Source: Azospirillum brasilense (GTDB lineage: Bacteria; Pseudomonadota; Alphaproteobacteria; Azospirillales; Azospirillaceae). Taken from it: a stretch of 64,000 nucleotides of DNA. The translations under genes and the position numbers were made by a program. Below the pieces are notes generated by a model. The model was not told the DNA's origin, searched no databases, and saw nothing but the letters and a program-made list of their open reading frames with translations. The DNA is taken from NCBI RefSeq assembly GCF_003349955.1, contig NZ_QLKQ01000041.1, positions 1 to 64,000 of the forward strand, given 5' to 3'. Positions 42,070 through 50,856 of this stretch are shown in pieces (the stretch's first letter is position 1; every line of letters begins with the position of its first letter).

Positions 42070-44009
42070 CCCGCCCCGTGACCCCGTTCCCCCAGCGCGG
42101 CGTGTTGCGGCGCTTCATCCCGCTGATGGCGGTGGTCGTCGTCGTGCCCTGGCTCGCCACTCTGGCGGCGGCGCTGATCGCCGCGGCCGGGCTGGCCGAC
42201 CGGGGAATCGCCTCCCGTGCCGAGATCGTCGGGACGGGCATCGCCCATGACCTGGAGAAGGCGCTGGCGCTCGGTCTGCCGCTCGACCGCATGGCCGGGA
42301 TGGAGGATTATCTGGGCGAGGCCGGCGCGGTCTTCCCAGAGATCAAGCTGATCCTGGTGGTGGACGGCGCCGGACGCCCGCTGTACCAGAAATCCGACGC
42401 GGCGCGCCCGGACCTGTCGGTCCGGCTGGTGCCGGCGGAAACCGATTGGCCGGCGCTGGGGCTGGTCCTGCAGCGCTTTCCCATCCGGCAGGGCGCCGCC
42501 ACGGCGGGCGAGGTGCTGCTGGGCCGCAACGCCGTGGCGCAGCCGGCCAACGCGCCGCGCATCCTGATCGACTTCGCGGTGGCGCTGAGCATCGCGCTGG
42601 CGCTCGGCGGGCTGGCGCTGCGCACCATGCTGAACGCCCAGGTGATGGCGCCGCTGCGGCTGGCGGCCTCGCTGGAGGCCAACCTCGCGCGTTCCGTCTA
42701 CGACCGCATCGCCCCGCCGGTGGAGCAGAGCCTGATCGGTACCCTGCTGGCCGAGATGAACCGGGTGGTGACCGGGGTGAACGACCGCTTCGCCCGCCTG
42801 CGCAGCTATCTGGCCGAGGTGCGCGACCTCAGCTTCAACAAGGACGCGGCGGCGGAGGTGGCGCCGCTGATCGAACGGATCGAGCGGCTGGGGCGCTTCT
42901 CGCCCGACCGGCTGACCGCGCTGGCGCCGCCGGACGCCGGGTCGCTGCCCTACGCCACCGCCTTCTGCGCGGGGGTCGGGGCGGCCGTCGCCGCCGCGTT
43001 CGCGGCGCGGCACCTGCCGCCGGGCGTCGCGCTGGGCGGGGTGGCCCTGGGGCTGGCCGTGGCGGTGCCGTTCGCTCTGGCGCTCGGCCGCCGCGCGCCC
43101 ATTGCGGGGGCGCTGGCGTTGGGCGCGTGGGCGCTGCTGAACGGGCTGGGTGACGGAGTGGTGGTCTGGCTGAGCGGGGCGGTGCTGGGTGGGATGGCCG
43201 CGGCGCTTCCCTTCCAGGCGGCCCGTCCCGCCGCCGAAAGCCTGCGCGCCGGGCCGGCGGTGTCCGCCGCGGGCGGTCTCGTCGTCGGGACGGGGCTGTC
43301 GGTCCTGTGCATCGGCGGCGCGGTGCCCGGCGTTCTCGTGGCCGGCGGGATGCTGTCCGGGCTGGCCGGCCTGCTGGCCGCCGTCCGGCTGGAGCGGCGG
43401 ACCGGCCTGACGCTGCCGCGTGTGACGCTGCGCGCCCTGCTGGCGATGGACCGTTGGTGGGTGGACGGGACGCCGCGCCCCAAGGGCTGGGGCCTGTGGC
43501 TGGTCACCGCCCTGGCCATGGCGGCGCTGAGCCGGGCCGACGGCGGCGGCGCGATGGATGCGCGCCGGCTTGCGGAGCTTCTCTGGCTGCACGCGACCCC
43601 GGCCTGGCTGGCCGCCGCGCTGGTTGCCCTCCTGGTCCCGCGGAGTGGGGCGGCGGCGATGAGCCTGGGCGGGACGGCGGCGGTCGGGCTGCTTCTGGCG
43701 CTCGGCCCGGTGGGTCCGGGAACCGCCGTCGCGCTGAGCGCCGCCGCGGCTCTTGGCGCCGCGCACGCGGGCTTCGCGGCGTCCGGAGGCTGGGGAGGGC
43801 TGACCGCGGTCCGCGCCGCGCTGACCCTGGCGGGAACCTTCGCTGCGCTGTGGCTGGCCGGCGGGAGCAACGCGGTGGTCGCCGCGGGCCTGCTGCCCTC
43901 GCTGGCCCTGCTCGCCGGAATCGGAGCCCTGCCGCCTCTGGCGCTTGCGCTGTGGCGCCGCGCTGTGCCGCGCCGGAGCCTTCCGCTCGACGGGGAGGCC
44001 GCGCGATGA
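42066..44009 (+). CDS. large multi-pass membrane sensor-like protein in T6SS cluster
   Basis: A 647-residue membrane protein. The first part is sensor-like: a helix at about 17-42 (LMAVVVVVPWLATLAAALIA), a periplasmic Cache-like stretch (AVFPEIKLILVVDGAGRPLY), a second helix at about 170-187, and a HAMP-like helical linker (AEMNRVVTGVNDRFARLRSY). The second half has about ten hydrophobic helices (ALGGVALGLAVAVPFALALG, VPGVLVAGGMLSGLAGLLAA, and others). Part of this layout resembles a transporter core, but no transporter family could be confirmed. It starts with ATG overlapping the previous stop and overlaps the next gene by four bases (ATGA). It is a likely partner of the sensor upstream and the SpoIIE-like protein downstream. 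Confidence 0.7.
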   Translation: MTRPVTPFPQRGVLRRFIPLMAVVVVVPWLATLAAALIAAAGLADRGIASRAEIVGTGIAHDLEKALALGLPLDRMAGMEDYLGEAGAVFPEIKLILVVDGAGRPLYQKSDAARPDLSVRLVPAETDWPALGLVLQRFPIRQGAATAGEVLLGRNAVAQPANAPRILIDFAVALSIALALGGLALRTMLNAQVMAPLRLAASLEANLARSVYDRIAPPVEQSLIGTLLAEMNRVVTGVNDRFARLRSYLAEVRDLSFNKDAAAEVAPLIERIERLGRFSPDRLTALAPPDAGSLPYATAFCAGVGAAVAAAFAARHLPPGVALGGVALGLAVAVPFALALGRRAPIAGALALGAWALLNGLGDGVVVWLSGAVLGGMAAALPFQAARPAAESLRAGPAVSAAGGLVVGTGLSVLCIGGAVPGVLVAGGMLSGLAGLLAAVRLERRTGLTLPRVTLRALLAMDRWWVDGTPRPKGWGLWLVTALAMAALSRADGGGAMDARRLAELLWLHATPAWLAAALVALLVPRSGAAAMSLGGTAAVGLLLALGPVGPGTAVALSAAAALGAAHAGFAASGGWGGLTAVRAALTLAGTFAALWLAGGSNAVVAAGLLPSLALLAGIGALPPLALALWRRAVPRRSLPLDGEAAR

Positions 44010-46024
44010 CCGGGCTTCGTCAACGCATGACGGTGGCCGCGGCGGCGGTGGTCCTCGCCGTGCTCGTCACCGCCGCCGTCTTCGCCCTGCTGCGCATCGA
44101 GAGCGGAGCCGACCGCCACGCCGAGGACGAGGGGCGGCTGACCCTGCGGCTGTGGGAGGGGCTTCTCGACCAGTCCGCCGCTGCGGCGCGGGTGGCGGCG
44201 GGGGACCCCCGCCTGAGCGAGGCGCTGGAGCGCGGCAACGCCGCGGCGGCGGCCGAGCGGCTCGGCGCGCTGGGCTTCACCGCGGCGACGGTGGTCAACG
44301 GCGCCGGGCAGACCCTGCTCGCCGTCCCGGCCGACCAGCCGATCCGCCTTCTCGACGAGCGGCGCATCGGGCAGGTTCTGGCCCGCAACGACACGCAGGA
44401 CGGTCTGGTGCTGACCGGTGGTGCCGCGCAGCTCCTGCTCGCCCGCCCGCTCGGCACGCAGCGGCCGGCCGACCGGGCGCTGATCGCCACCCGTCCGCTG
44501 ACCGGCAGCCTGGAGGCGCTGGCCGGTATTCTCGGGGGCTCAGCCTTCCTGGTCGGCGCCGATGGCACCTTGTACGGCCACGCCGGGCCGCTGGCCTGGC
44601 CCGACGTGCGTCCTGCCGCGGAGCGCGGCGAGGAGGCGCGGGCGACCATCGGCGCCCGTGGCTACGGCGTGCGCAAGCTGCGGCTGCCCAAGGTGGCGGG
44701 GACGGAGGGGGCGCTCTACCTCGTCACGGTGCGCGAGACCACGCTGGCCGCCATGGCCGACAGCCTTCTCGACAGCTCGGCCATCCTGGTGGTGCTGATG
44801 GTGCTGGTGGCGGGGACGCTGGGTCTGGACTGGTATTTCCGGCGCGTCTTCACGCCGGTCTACGCCTCCATGTCCGCCCTGTCCGCGCTGGCCGCGGGGG
44901 ACACCGGCGTCGCCGTGCTGGGGGCGGAGCGGGCCGACGAGGCCGGGCAGCTCGCCCGCACCGTCGAGGTCTTCCGCAGCCGCAGCCGCGCGCTGCGCGA
45001 CGCCGAGGAGCGGCGCGCCCGCCACTGGCTGCGCCAGCAGTCCTTCATCCGCCGCCAGATGCTCCGCCTGTCGGAAACCCTGCCGGAGCAGGGGCGGCGG
45101 GAACTCCTCGCCGACCTCGCCCGCATCGAGGCCGCGTCGGAGGGCCGGACGCCCTGCGCGCGCACCGACGACCCCGGCGCGCTCGCCGTCGCCTTCGAGG
45201 TTATGGCCGAGCGCGTGCGCGACCAGCACACCGCGCTCGACGGCATGGTCCGCCAGCTTCAGTCCGCGCTGGACACCCGCACCGAGCTTGTCGAGCTGCA
45301 GAAGCAGTTCGAGATCGCCCGGCGCATGCAGGCGGCGATCCTGCCGCCCGATCTCACCACCGCCCCCGACCTGGAGGCGTCGGGCCTGATGCGCCCGGCG
45401 GCGGAGTTCGACGGCAGCTTCTACGATTTCTTCCTGACGGCGGACGGGGCGCTGGTGGTGCTGATCGGGCAGGTCTCGGGCGGCGGGCTGGCGGCGGGCT
45501 TCATGACGGTGACGGCGCGCGCCGCCTTGCGGACGCTGGCGGCGGCCGGGCTCGGGCCGGCGGCCTGCCTGACCGGCGCCAACCGGCTGCTGGCGGCGGA
45601 CAACGCCGCGGGCCTGTCAATCGGGCTCGCCATGGGCATCGTGTCGCCGCGCTCGCGCCGGCTGGTCTTCGCCGCCGCGGGCGTGCCGGAACCCTTCCTG
45701 CTGCGGCGCTTCGGCGATGTCGTGGACCTGCCGGTGGCGGCCAACCCGCCGCTCGGCCTCGATCCCGCGATGACGGCGGTGGAAACCGCGCTCGACCTGC
45801 CGGTGCCCTCGACGCTGGTGCTGTGCAACGGCGGGCTGCTGGACGGCGAGAACCGCTTCGGCGTCGCCTTCGGGCGGGCGCGGCTGACCGGCATCCTCGG
45901 CAACCTCGACGACCTGTCCTCGGCCAGCGTGACCGCGGCGGTGTCCGCCGGGCTGGCCGAGCATGGCGGCGGCGCCGCGATGGCGGTGGACCGGCTGTGC
46001 GTCGCCCTGCGGGTGCGGGCGTGA
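44006..46024 (+). CDS. membrane SpoIIE/PP2C-like protein with degenerate metal site
   Basis: A 672-residue membrane protein: helix 1 at about 8-30, a ~220-residue periplasmic sensor, helix 2 at about 255-278 (LLDSSAILVVLMVLVAGTLG), a HAMP-like linker, a coiled coil, and a C-terminal SpoIIE/RsbU-type domain (about 440-672). The fold signature is clear (FEIARRMQAAILPPDL at about 430, then FYDFFLTADGALVVLIGQVS, and LVLCNGGLLDGENRFGVAFG). Three aspartates that normally bind the catalytic metals are absent. GGDFYDFF has become DGSFYDFF (Ser471), GDVSGKG has become GQVSGGG (Gln489), and TDGxxE has become CNGGL (Asn608). It is thus predicted to be a pseudophosphatase acting as a binding or scaffold protein. 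The start overlaps the previous gene (ATGA). Confidence 0.85.
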   Translation: MTGLRQRMTVAAAAVVLAVLVTAAVFALLRIESGADRHAEDEGRLTLRLWEGLLDQSAAAARVAAGDPRLSEALERGNAAAAAERLGALGFTAATVVNGAGQTLLAVPADQPIRLLDERRIGQVLARNDTQDGLVLTGGAAQLLLARPLGTQRPADRALIATRPLTGSLEALAGILGGSAFLVGADGTLYGHAGPLAWPDVRPAAERGEEARATIGARGYGVRKLRLPKVAGTEGALYLVTVRETTLAAMADSLLDSSAILVVLMVLVAGTLGLDWYFRRVFTPVYASMSALSALAAGDTGVAVLGAERADEAGQLARTVEVFRSRSRALRDAEERRARHWLRQQSFIRRQMLRLSETLPEQGRRELLADLARIEAASEGRTPCARTDDPGALAVAFEVMAERVRDQHTALDGMVRQLQSALDTRTELVELQKQFEIARRMQAAILPPDLTTAPDLEASGLMRPAAEFDGSFYDFFLTADGALVVLIGQVSGGGLAAGFMTVTARAALRTLAAAGLGPAACLTGANRLLAADNAAGLSIGLAMGIVSPRSRRLVFAAAGVPEPFLLRRFGDVVDLPVAANPPLGLDPAMTAVETALDLPVPSTLVLCNGGLLDGENRFGVAFGRARLTGILGNLDDLSSASVTAAVSAGLAEHGGGAAMAVDRLCVALRVRA

Positions 46025-46620
46025 GGGCGCGCGGCCTTCTCGCCGGTGCGCTCGCCCTGATGGGCGCGCTGCTCGCCGGGCCGGCGGTGGCGGAGGTGGC
46101 GCCGGCATCGGACGGCGGCCCCGCGCTGTTCCAGTGCGGCCGTTACCTGCGCAACGGGGAGACGCTCTACGGCATTCCGCCGGGCATCCTGCACGCCATG
46201 AGCGTCGTGGAGTCCGGGCGGGCCGGGATGCCCTGGCCCTGGGCGCTGAACGTCTCGGGGCGCCCGCATTACCCGGCGACGCGGCGCGAGGCGCTGCGGC
46301 TGATGCAGGACGACGAGGGTGGCTTGCGCGGCGACGTGGCGGTCGGCTGCATGCAGATCCACACGCGCTGGCACGCCGGTTCCTTCGCGGGGGGCGAGGA
46401 CATGCTGGACCCCGCCGTCAACGTCGCCTACGCCGCCCGCTTCCTGCGGGAGTTGTACGACCGCCACGGCTCCTGGACGGAGGCGGTGCGCCGCTACCAC
46501 GCCAGCGACCCGACGGCGCAGGACACCTATCTCTGCCTCGTGCTCGATCGGCGGGTGCGGCTGGGCTACCAGCGCGAGACGGCGGAGATGCGCCGGCTGT
46601 GCGGCGGCCCGGACTCGTGA
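46021..46620 (+). CDS. periplasmic lytic transglycosylase (SLT-like)
   Basis: A 199-residue secreted muramidase-like protein. A signal peptide covers ~25 residues (LLAGALALMGALLAGPAVAE). The SLT core has the catalytic glutamate in HAMSVVESGRAG (Glu64), the GCMQIHTRWHAG equivalent of the GLMQ block, and MLDPAVNVAYAARFLRELYD with HGSWTEAVRRYHASDPT, which replace the usual NI..Y and YNAG motifs. GTG at 46021 overlaps the preceding stop (GTGA). In this T6SS setting it would cut peptidoglycan to make room for the TssJ-TssM membrane complex. That function is known for other T6SS-associated glycoside hydrolases, and inferred here. Confidence 0.86.
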   Translation: MRARGLLAGALALMGALLAGPAVAEVAPASDGGPALFQCGRYLRNGETLYGIPPGILHAMSVVESGRAGMPWPWALNVSGRPHYPATRREALRLMQDDEGGLRGDVAVGCMQIHTRWHAGSFAGGEDMLDPAVNVAYAARFLRELYDRHGSWTEAVRRYHASDPTAQDTYLCLVLDRRVRLGYQRETAEMRRLCGGPDS

Positions 46621-46630
46621 GCGCGGAGCC

Positions 46631-47146
46631 ATGAAGAAACTCCTGATCGGCGTTCTGGCGCTGCTCCTCCTCCTCGTGGCCTTCGCGGGGGGCTATTTCC
46701 TGGCCGGCGGCAGCGTGCCGGGAGGCGCGGAGGACTCCACGCCCGCCGAGGCGAAGGCGGCGCCCGCCACCCCGGCCGCAGCACCGCAGGAGGCGGCGAA
46801 GGCCGAGCCAGAGGCGGCCGCGCCGGCCGCCGTTCCGGTCCGTCCGGTCGCGTCCGTGAAGGCGACGACGGCGCGATTCTCCATCGAACTCGGTGTCTTC
46901 CGCTCCGCCGGGAACGCCCAGGACTTCGCGACGGTGCTGGCCGGGCGGGGCCTTCCGGTGGAGATCGTCGAGACCATGGACGCCGCCGGAGGGCAGTGGC
47001 ACCGGGTGCGTGCCGGCGCCTTCGCCGACCGCTGGCAGGCCGAGGCGCGCCGCCCGTCCTTCGAGCGGACCGCCGGGATCGGCGGGGTGGTGGTCGAGGA
47101 GCCGCTTGCCGCCGCCCTGCCCGCGAAGGCCGGCGGCGGCGAATGA
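46631..47146 (+). CDS. SPOR-domain membrane-anchored protein 1
   Basis: A 171-residue protein with one N-terminal membrane helix (LLIGVLALLLLLVAFAGGYF). A Pro/Ala-rich periplasmic linker (TPAEAKAAPATPAAAPQEAA and following) and a C-terminal SPOR domain follow (TARFSIELGVFRSAGNAQDF, GGQWHRVRAGAFADRWQAEA). SPOR domains bind denuded peptidoglycan, typically at division sites. It follows the transglycosylase by ten bases. Because the cluster's TssL lacks a peptidoglycan-binding domain, this protein may tether the membrane complex to the wall. Confidence 0.82.
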   Translation: MKKLLIGVLALLLLLVAFAGGYFLAGGSVPGGAEDSTPAEAKAAPATPAAAPQEAAKAEPEAAAPAAVPVRPVASVKATTARFSIELGVFRSAGNAQDFATVLAGRGLPVEIVETMDAAGGQWHRVRAGAFADRWQAEARRPSFERTAGIGGVVVEEPLAAALPAKAGGGE

Positions 47147-47363
47147 TCCAGTTCGGACCAAGGGGGTAACCCGCCGGATTTGCGGGCTTCTCCGCAGGCC
47201 GCGGCGGGCTTCCGGGCCGCCGCCGCGAAACCCCGGCGGGACTACGCCAGAACGAACCAGACAGCGCGCGGATTTGGGCCGCCGGGATGCTTCTATCAGG
47301 CTGGGCCGCCGCCCTGCACGGCGGGCGGTCCGCCCGATGGTGTCTTCCCCAGGATTTCCCGCG
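47147..47363. other. gap between the two SPOR-domain genes
   Basis: These 217 bases hold no gene. The rest of the plus block is nearly gap-free, so this break may mark an internal promoter before the second SPOR-domain gene and the tssJKLM-tssA genes; no promoter was confirmed. Confidence 0.35.
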
Positions 47364-48125
47364 ATGACCACGATCACGCTCGGACGATGGCAGGTGGCGG
47401 CTCTGGCCGCCGGCGTCGCCGTGCTGACCGTCGTGGCCTTGCTGCTGGGCGCGGTGATGGCGGCGCTGATCCTGACCGGTGACGGCGACGCGCCGGTGGC
47501 CTCGCTCCCGGCTCCCGTCACGGCATCATCATCATCCAACGCGGCGCCGGCCGCGGGCGGCGGATTGGCCGGGATGGCGAAACGCAACGTCGCCGACAGC
47601 TTCGAGGCCCGCCAGGGCGTGATCGAGACGGCGGACATGTTCAGCGACGAGGCGCGCGGACGGGCGATCTCGGCCACCGAGCCGGTGACCCGCGGCGCCG
47701 CCGACGCGGCCCGCCGCTTCCTGCCCGGCTGGATGGCCGGCACCGCCGCCCACGTGATCGAGAAGACCGGCTACCGCGTCACCGAATTCGCCGGCAACAG
47801 CGTGGAAGGCGTCGTCGAGGACACGCTGAACGACCGTCTGGACGCCATGAAGGAAGACGGGGCGGCGCCGATCCGCCATTACGCCATCGAACTCGGGCGC
47901 TTCGCCACCCCGGCCAACGCGGAGTCCTTCGCCGCCGCCGCCGCCCAGCGCGGGGTGCGCGGCACGGTCGATTTCGCGCCGCTGCCGGGCGGCAACGCCC
48001 CCTACGCCGTGCGCACCGGACGCTACGCCGCCGCCGACGAGGCCGCCCGCGCGTTGGACGCGCTGACGCGGGCCAACGGGGTGTCCGGGACCGTCGTCAC
48101 CCTTGCCGAAGCGGGAGAGCGCTGA
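47364..48125 (+). CDS. SPOR-domain membrane-anchored protein 2
   Basis: A 253-residue protein with an N-terminal membrane helix (AGVAVLTVVALLLGAVMAAL), a Ser/Ala-rich linker and a helical mid-region (GMAKRNVADSFEARQGVIET, TAAHVIEKTGYRVTEFAGNS). A C-terminal SPOR domain (about 178-253) has RHYAIELGRFATPANAESFA and APYAVRTGRYAAADEAARAL. ATG at 47364 has an AGGA motif nine bases upstream; an earlier ATG at 47338 is in frame but lacks one. It ends five bases before tssJ, so it is transcribed with the core membrane-complex genes. With the first SPOR protein it gives the cluster two wall-binding anchors. Confidence 0.82.
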   Translation: MTTITLGRWQVAALAAGVAVLTVVALLLGAVMAALILTGDGDAPVASLPAPVTASSSSNAAPAAGGGLAGMAKRNVADSFEARQGVIETADMFSDEARGRAISATEPVTRGAADAARRFLPGWMAGTAAHVIEKTGYRVTEFAGNSVEGVVEDTLNDRLDAMKEDGAAPIRHYAIELGRFATPANAESFAAAAAQRGVRGTVDFAPLPGGNAPYAVRTGRYAAADEAARALDALTRANGVSGTVVTLAEAGER

Positions 48126-48130
48126 ACGCC

Positions 48131-48580
48131 ATGACTCCGGTGAACGGAAAACGAGTGGGATTTGCCGGCGCGCTGGCGCTGGCGCTGCTGGTCGCCGGCT
48201 GCGCGGACAAGCCGCGCGCCGCGCTGGACAGCGTGTCCTTCACGGTCGCCCCGGCCGCCAACGACACCACGCCGGTCGCCATCGACCTCGTTGCCGTCCG
48301 CGACAAGGCGCTGGTGGACAAGCTGGGCGCGCTGACCGCCGCGGAATGGTTCGGCCAGCGCGAGCAGTCCATGCGCGACCACCCGACCACGCTCGGCGTG
48401 ACGAGCTGGGAACTGGTCCCCGGCCAGACGCTGAAGGCGGACCTGCCGCCGGGCGAGCCGGCCTGGGCCCTGCTGGTCTTCGCCAACTATTCCACGCCGG
48501 GGCCGCACCGCCTGCGCGTGCCCGACACACGAACGCTGACCCTCACCGCCGGGGACAAGGATGTCGAACTGGTTCCGTGA
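48131..48580 (+). CDS. tssJ: T6SS outer-membrane lipoprotein TssJ
   Basis: A 149-residue lipoprotein of the T6SS membrane complex. The signal peptide ends in lipobox VAGC (ALALALLVAGCADK, lipid-modified cysteine about residue 24). The short beta-sandwich body has VSFTVAPAANDTTPVAIDLV, AWALLVFANYSTPG and a final LTLTAGDKDVELVP. In known systems TssJ holds the outer-membrane end of TssM. It is followed after 27 bases by tssK. Confidence 0.88.
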   Translation: MTPVNGKRVGFAGALALALLVAGCADKPRAALDSVSFTVAPAANDTTPVAIDLVAVRDKALVDKLGALTAAEWFGQREQSMRDHPTTLGVTSWELVPGQTLKADLPPGEPAWALLVFANYSTPGPHRLRVPDTRTLTLTAGDKDVELVP

Positions 48581-48607
48581 TGTTCTTTCCTTCTCCGTGA
48601 GGACCGC

Positions 48608-49951
48608 ATGACCGAGGCGCGCGACATTCCCGACGCCATCGACTGGCACGACGGGATGCTGCTGGCCCCGCAGCATTTCCAGCAGCAGGCGCTGCGGCAC
48701 GAGCGGCAGTTGACCTACCATGTCCGGCAGGCGCGGCCCTTCCATTGGGGCGTCGTCCATCTCCAGGTCGACCGCGTGCAGCTCGTCTCCGGGCTGGTCC
48801 AGGTGCGCGAGCTGGAGGCGATCCTGCCCGACGGCCTCGTCGTGGACTACCGCGCCGGGACCGACGAGCCGCTGGAGGTGGATATCTCCGCCTACGCCGA
48901 CCCGGTGGGGCAGACGCAGATCACCATCCACCTGATCGTTCCCGCCGCCCGCGGCGACCGCGCGCCGGGGCCGGGAGAAACGCCGCGCTACGTCTCGGTC
49001 GAGGGCGCGCCGGTCGCCGACCAGCATGGCGGGGAGGAACTGTCCATCGCCCGGCTGCGCCCGCGTCCGGCGTTGTTCGCCACCACCGGCCCGACGCAGA
49101 AGCCGCCGCAGAAGTTCGTCTCCATGCCGATCGCGCAGGCGACTTTCCGCAACGACGCCTTCGTGCTGACCGACTTCGTGCCGCCGGCGCTGACCGTCGC
49201 CGCCAACGCGCCGCTCGGCCGGCTGGGGGCGGAGGTGGTGCGGCGCGTGCGCGAGAAGGCGCTGTTCCTGGCCGAGCGCTCCGGTGTGGGCAACGGCAAC
49301 CCGGCGACCGAGCTGGCCGAGGCGGCGCGGGCGGAGATCCGCAGCCTCGTCACCGGCCTGCCGCCGCTGGAGGCGCAGCTCGGCGTCGGCGTCTGCCACC
49401 CCTTCGACGTCTACATGTCGTTGTGCACGCTGGCCGGGCACCTGTCGGCCTTCGCCAGCGGCGCCGTGCCGGCCAAGCTGTCGCGCTACGACCACGACGA
49501 CCCGATGGCGAGCTTCGGCGAGGTGCGCGACTTCATCCTGCGCATGATCGACCGCGTGAAGGAGGGCGTCGCCCGCATCCCCTTCACCTTCGAGGACGGC
49601 ATGTTCGGGCTGCCGATGGACGAGGCCTGGCTGAAGGGCCGGCTGGTCGTCGGCGTGCGCGGCCCGGCGTCGGCCCCGGTCAGCGAGGTCGCCGCCTGGA
49701 TGGAGAACTGCATCGTCGCCTCGCGCTCGCGGCTGGAGACGCTGTCCGGCCTGCGCGTCAAGGGGGCCGAGCGCGTCGCGCTGGACGACAGCGGCGAGGG
49801 CGGGGTGGCCGCCCCGCGCGGCGTGGTGCCGTTCGAGGTCAAGGTCGATCCCCGCTACATCGTCCCCGGCGAGCGGCTGGAGATCTGGAATCCGGACTCG
49901 CTGGGCAGCCGCTTCCGCCCCGTCGAGATCACCCTCTTCGTCAGCGCCTGA
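48608..49951 (+). CDS. tssK: T6SS baseplate-to-membrane connector TssK
   Basis: A 447-residue TssK protein with the hallmark opening IDWHDGMLLAPQHFQQQALR, then HERQLTYHVRQARPFHWGVV, LEAILPDGLVVDYRAGTDEP and ISIARLRPRPALF-like sequence with LSIARLRPRPALFATTG. The middle and end have LGRLGAEVVRRVREKALFLA, GVCHPFDVYMSLCTLAGHLS and FEVKVDPRYIVPGERLEIWN. In known systems TssK trimers connect the baseplate to TssL/TssM. It sits between tssJ and tssL, as usual. Confidence 0.95.
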   Translation: MTEARDIPDAIDWHDGMLLAPQHFQQQALRHERQLTYHVRQARPFHWGVVHLQVDRVQLVSGLVQVRELEAILPDGLVVDYRAGTDEPLEVDISAYADPVGQTQITIHLIVPAARGDRAPGPGETPRYVSVEGAPVADQHGGEELSIARLRPRPALFATTGPTQKPPQKFVSMPIAQATFRNDAFVLTDFVPPALTVAANAPLGRLGAEVVRRVREKALFLAERSGVGNGNPATELAEAARAEIRSLVTGLPPLEAQLGVGVCHPFDVYMSLCTLAGHLSAFASGAVPAKLSRYDHDDPMASFGEVRDFILRMIDRVKEGVARIPFTFEDGMFGLPMDEAWLKGRLVVGVRGPASAPVSEVAAWMENCIVASRSRLETLSGLRVKGAERVALDDSGEGGVAAPRGVVPFEVKVDPRYIVPGERLEIWNPDSLGSRFRPVEITLFVSA

Positions 49952-49959
49952 GGCTGGGA

Positions 49960-50841
49960 ATGACCGCCATGCTGCACCGCCGGGATCTGGTCGATCACTT
50001 CCTCGCCTTCGCGCGGGAACTCCGGACGCACCGCGCCGCGGTCGGCGCGGGCCGTCCCGCCGCCGCCGCGAAGCCCGAGGGCGCCGCCGGGGAGACGGCG
50101 GACAGCCTGCCGGCCTTCCTGACCGAGGACGCCCTGGCGACCCCGGCGCCGCGCGGCGCCGCTGCGGCGGTGCCGGCCCTGGCGCTGGAGCCCGACGCCG
50201 AGATCATCATCCGCCGCCTTCAGGACTTTCTGGAGGCGCAGGCTGTCCAGGTCGGGCGCACCGGTACCGACCTGATGATCAGCCAGCACCGCGAGGCGCA
50301 ATACGCCATGGCGGCGCTGGCCGACGACCTGTTCATCCACGACGTGGAGTGGAACGGGCGGGAGCTGTGGCGCAGCGTGCTGCTGGAGCAGGCGGTGTTC
50401 CGCACCCGGCTGGCCGGCGAGCGGGTGTTCGACCGCATGGAGGCGCTGCTCGCCAGCAACGACCGGCGGCTGGTCCAGCTGGCGGCGGTCTATCTCTGCG
50501 TGCTCGGCATGGGCTTCAAGGGGCGCTGCCGGGTGCCGGGCGGCGAGTCCACCCTGCGCGACTACAGCGCCCGGCTGTTCGAGTTCATCGCCGGCCGCGA
50601 GTCCGAGCTGGGCGCCGGCGTGCTGCCCGGCGGGCGGACGCTGATCCCCGCCGCCTACGCCTACACGCTGACCGACGGCAAGGCGCGCACGCTGGCCCGC
50701 GGGCCGCGCTGGCCGCTGGTGCTGGGGGCCATCGCCGGGCTGTGGCTGGTGCTGGGTCAGGCGCTCTGGTGGATGTCCACGGCGCAGCTTTCCAACGCGG
50801 CGGACGCGGTGCTTCAGGCATCGGTCCGCGTGACCCGCTGA
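49960..50841 (+). CDS. tssL: T6SS inner-membrane protein TssL (DotU-like)
   Basis: A 293-residue DotU-family TssL. It has the cytosolic hook domain (RRLQDFLEAQAVQVGRTGTD, ISQHREAQYAMAALADDLFI, HDVEWNGRELWRSVLLEQAV) and a C-terminal membrane helix (LVLGAIAGLWLVLGQALWWM). The C-terminal OmpA-like peptidoglycan-binding domain found in some TssL proteins is absent; the SPOR proteins upstream may take over wall binding. A Pro/Ala-rich N-terminal insertion is present. It lies eight bases after tssK and 15 bases before tssM. Confidence 0.93.
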   Translation: MTAMLHRRDLVDHFLAFARELRTHRAAVGAGRPAAAAKPEGAAGETADSLPAFLTEDALATPAPRGAAAAVPALALEPDAEIIIRRLQDFLEAQAVQVGRTGTDLMISQHREAQYAMAALADDLFIHDVEWNGRELWRSVLLEQAVFRTRLAGERVFDRMEALLASNDRRLVQLAAVYLCVLGMGFKGRCRVPGGESTLRDYSARLFEFIAGRESELGAGVLPGGRTLIPAAYAYTLTDGKARTLARGPRWPLVLGAIAGLWLVLGQALWWMSTAQLSNAADAVLQASVRVTR

Positions 50842-50856
50842 CGGGAGAGGACGGTC

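Noticed and set aside
27638..47161. GGACCAA-type sequences upstream of the PAAR-like gene, in the divergent T6SS region (41241-41249) and before the second SPOR gene (47152-47161) as a common T6SS operator
   Set aside because: The first copy is explained by the hairpin at 27631-27666, and the other two share only nine or ten bases with it; too weak for an operator claim without comparison across genomes.
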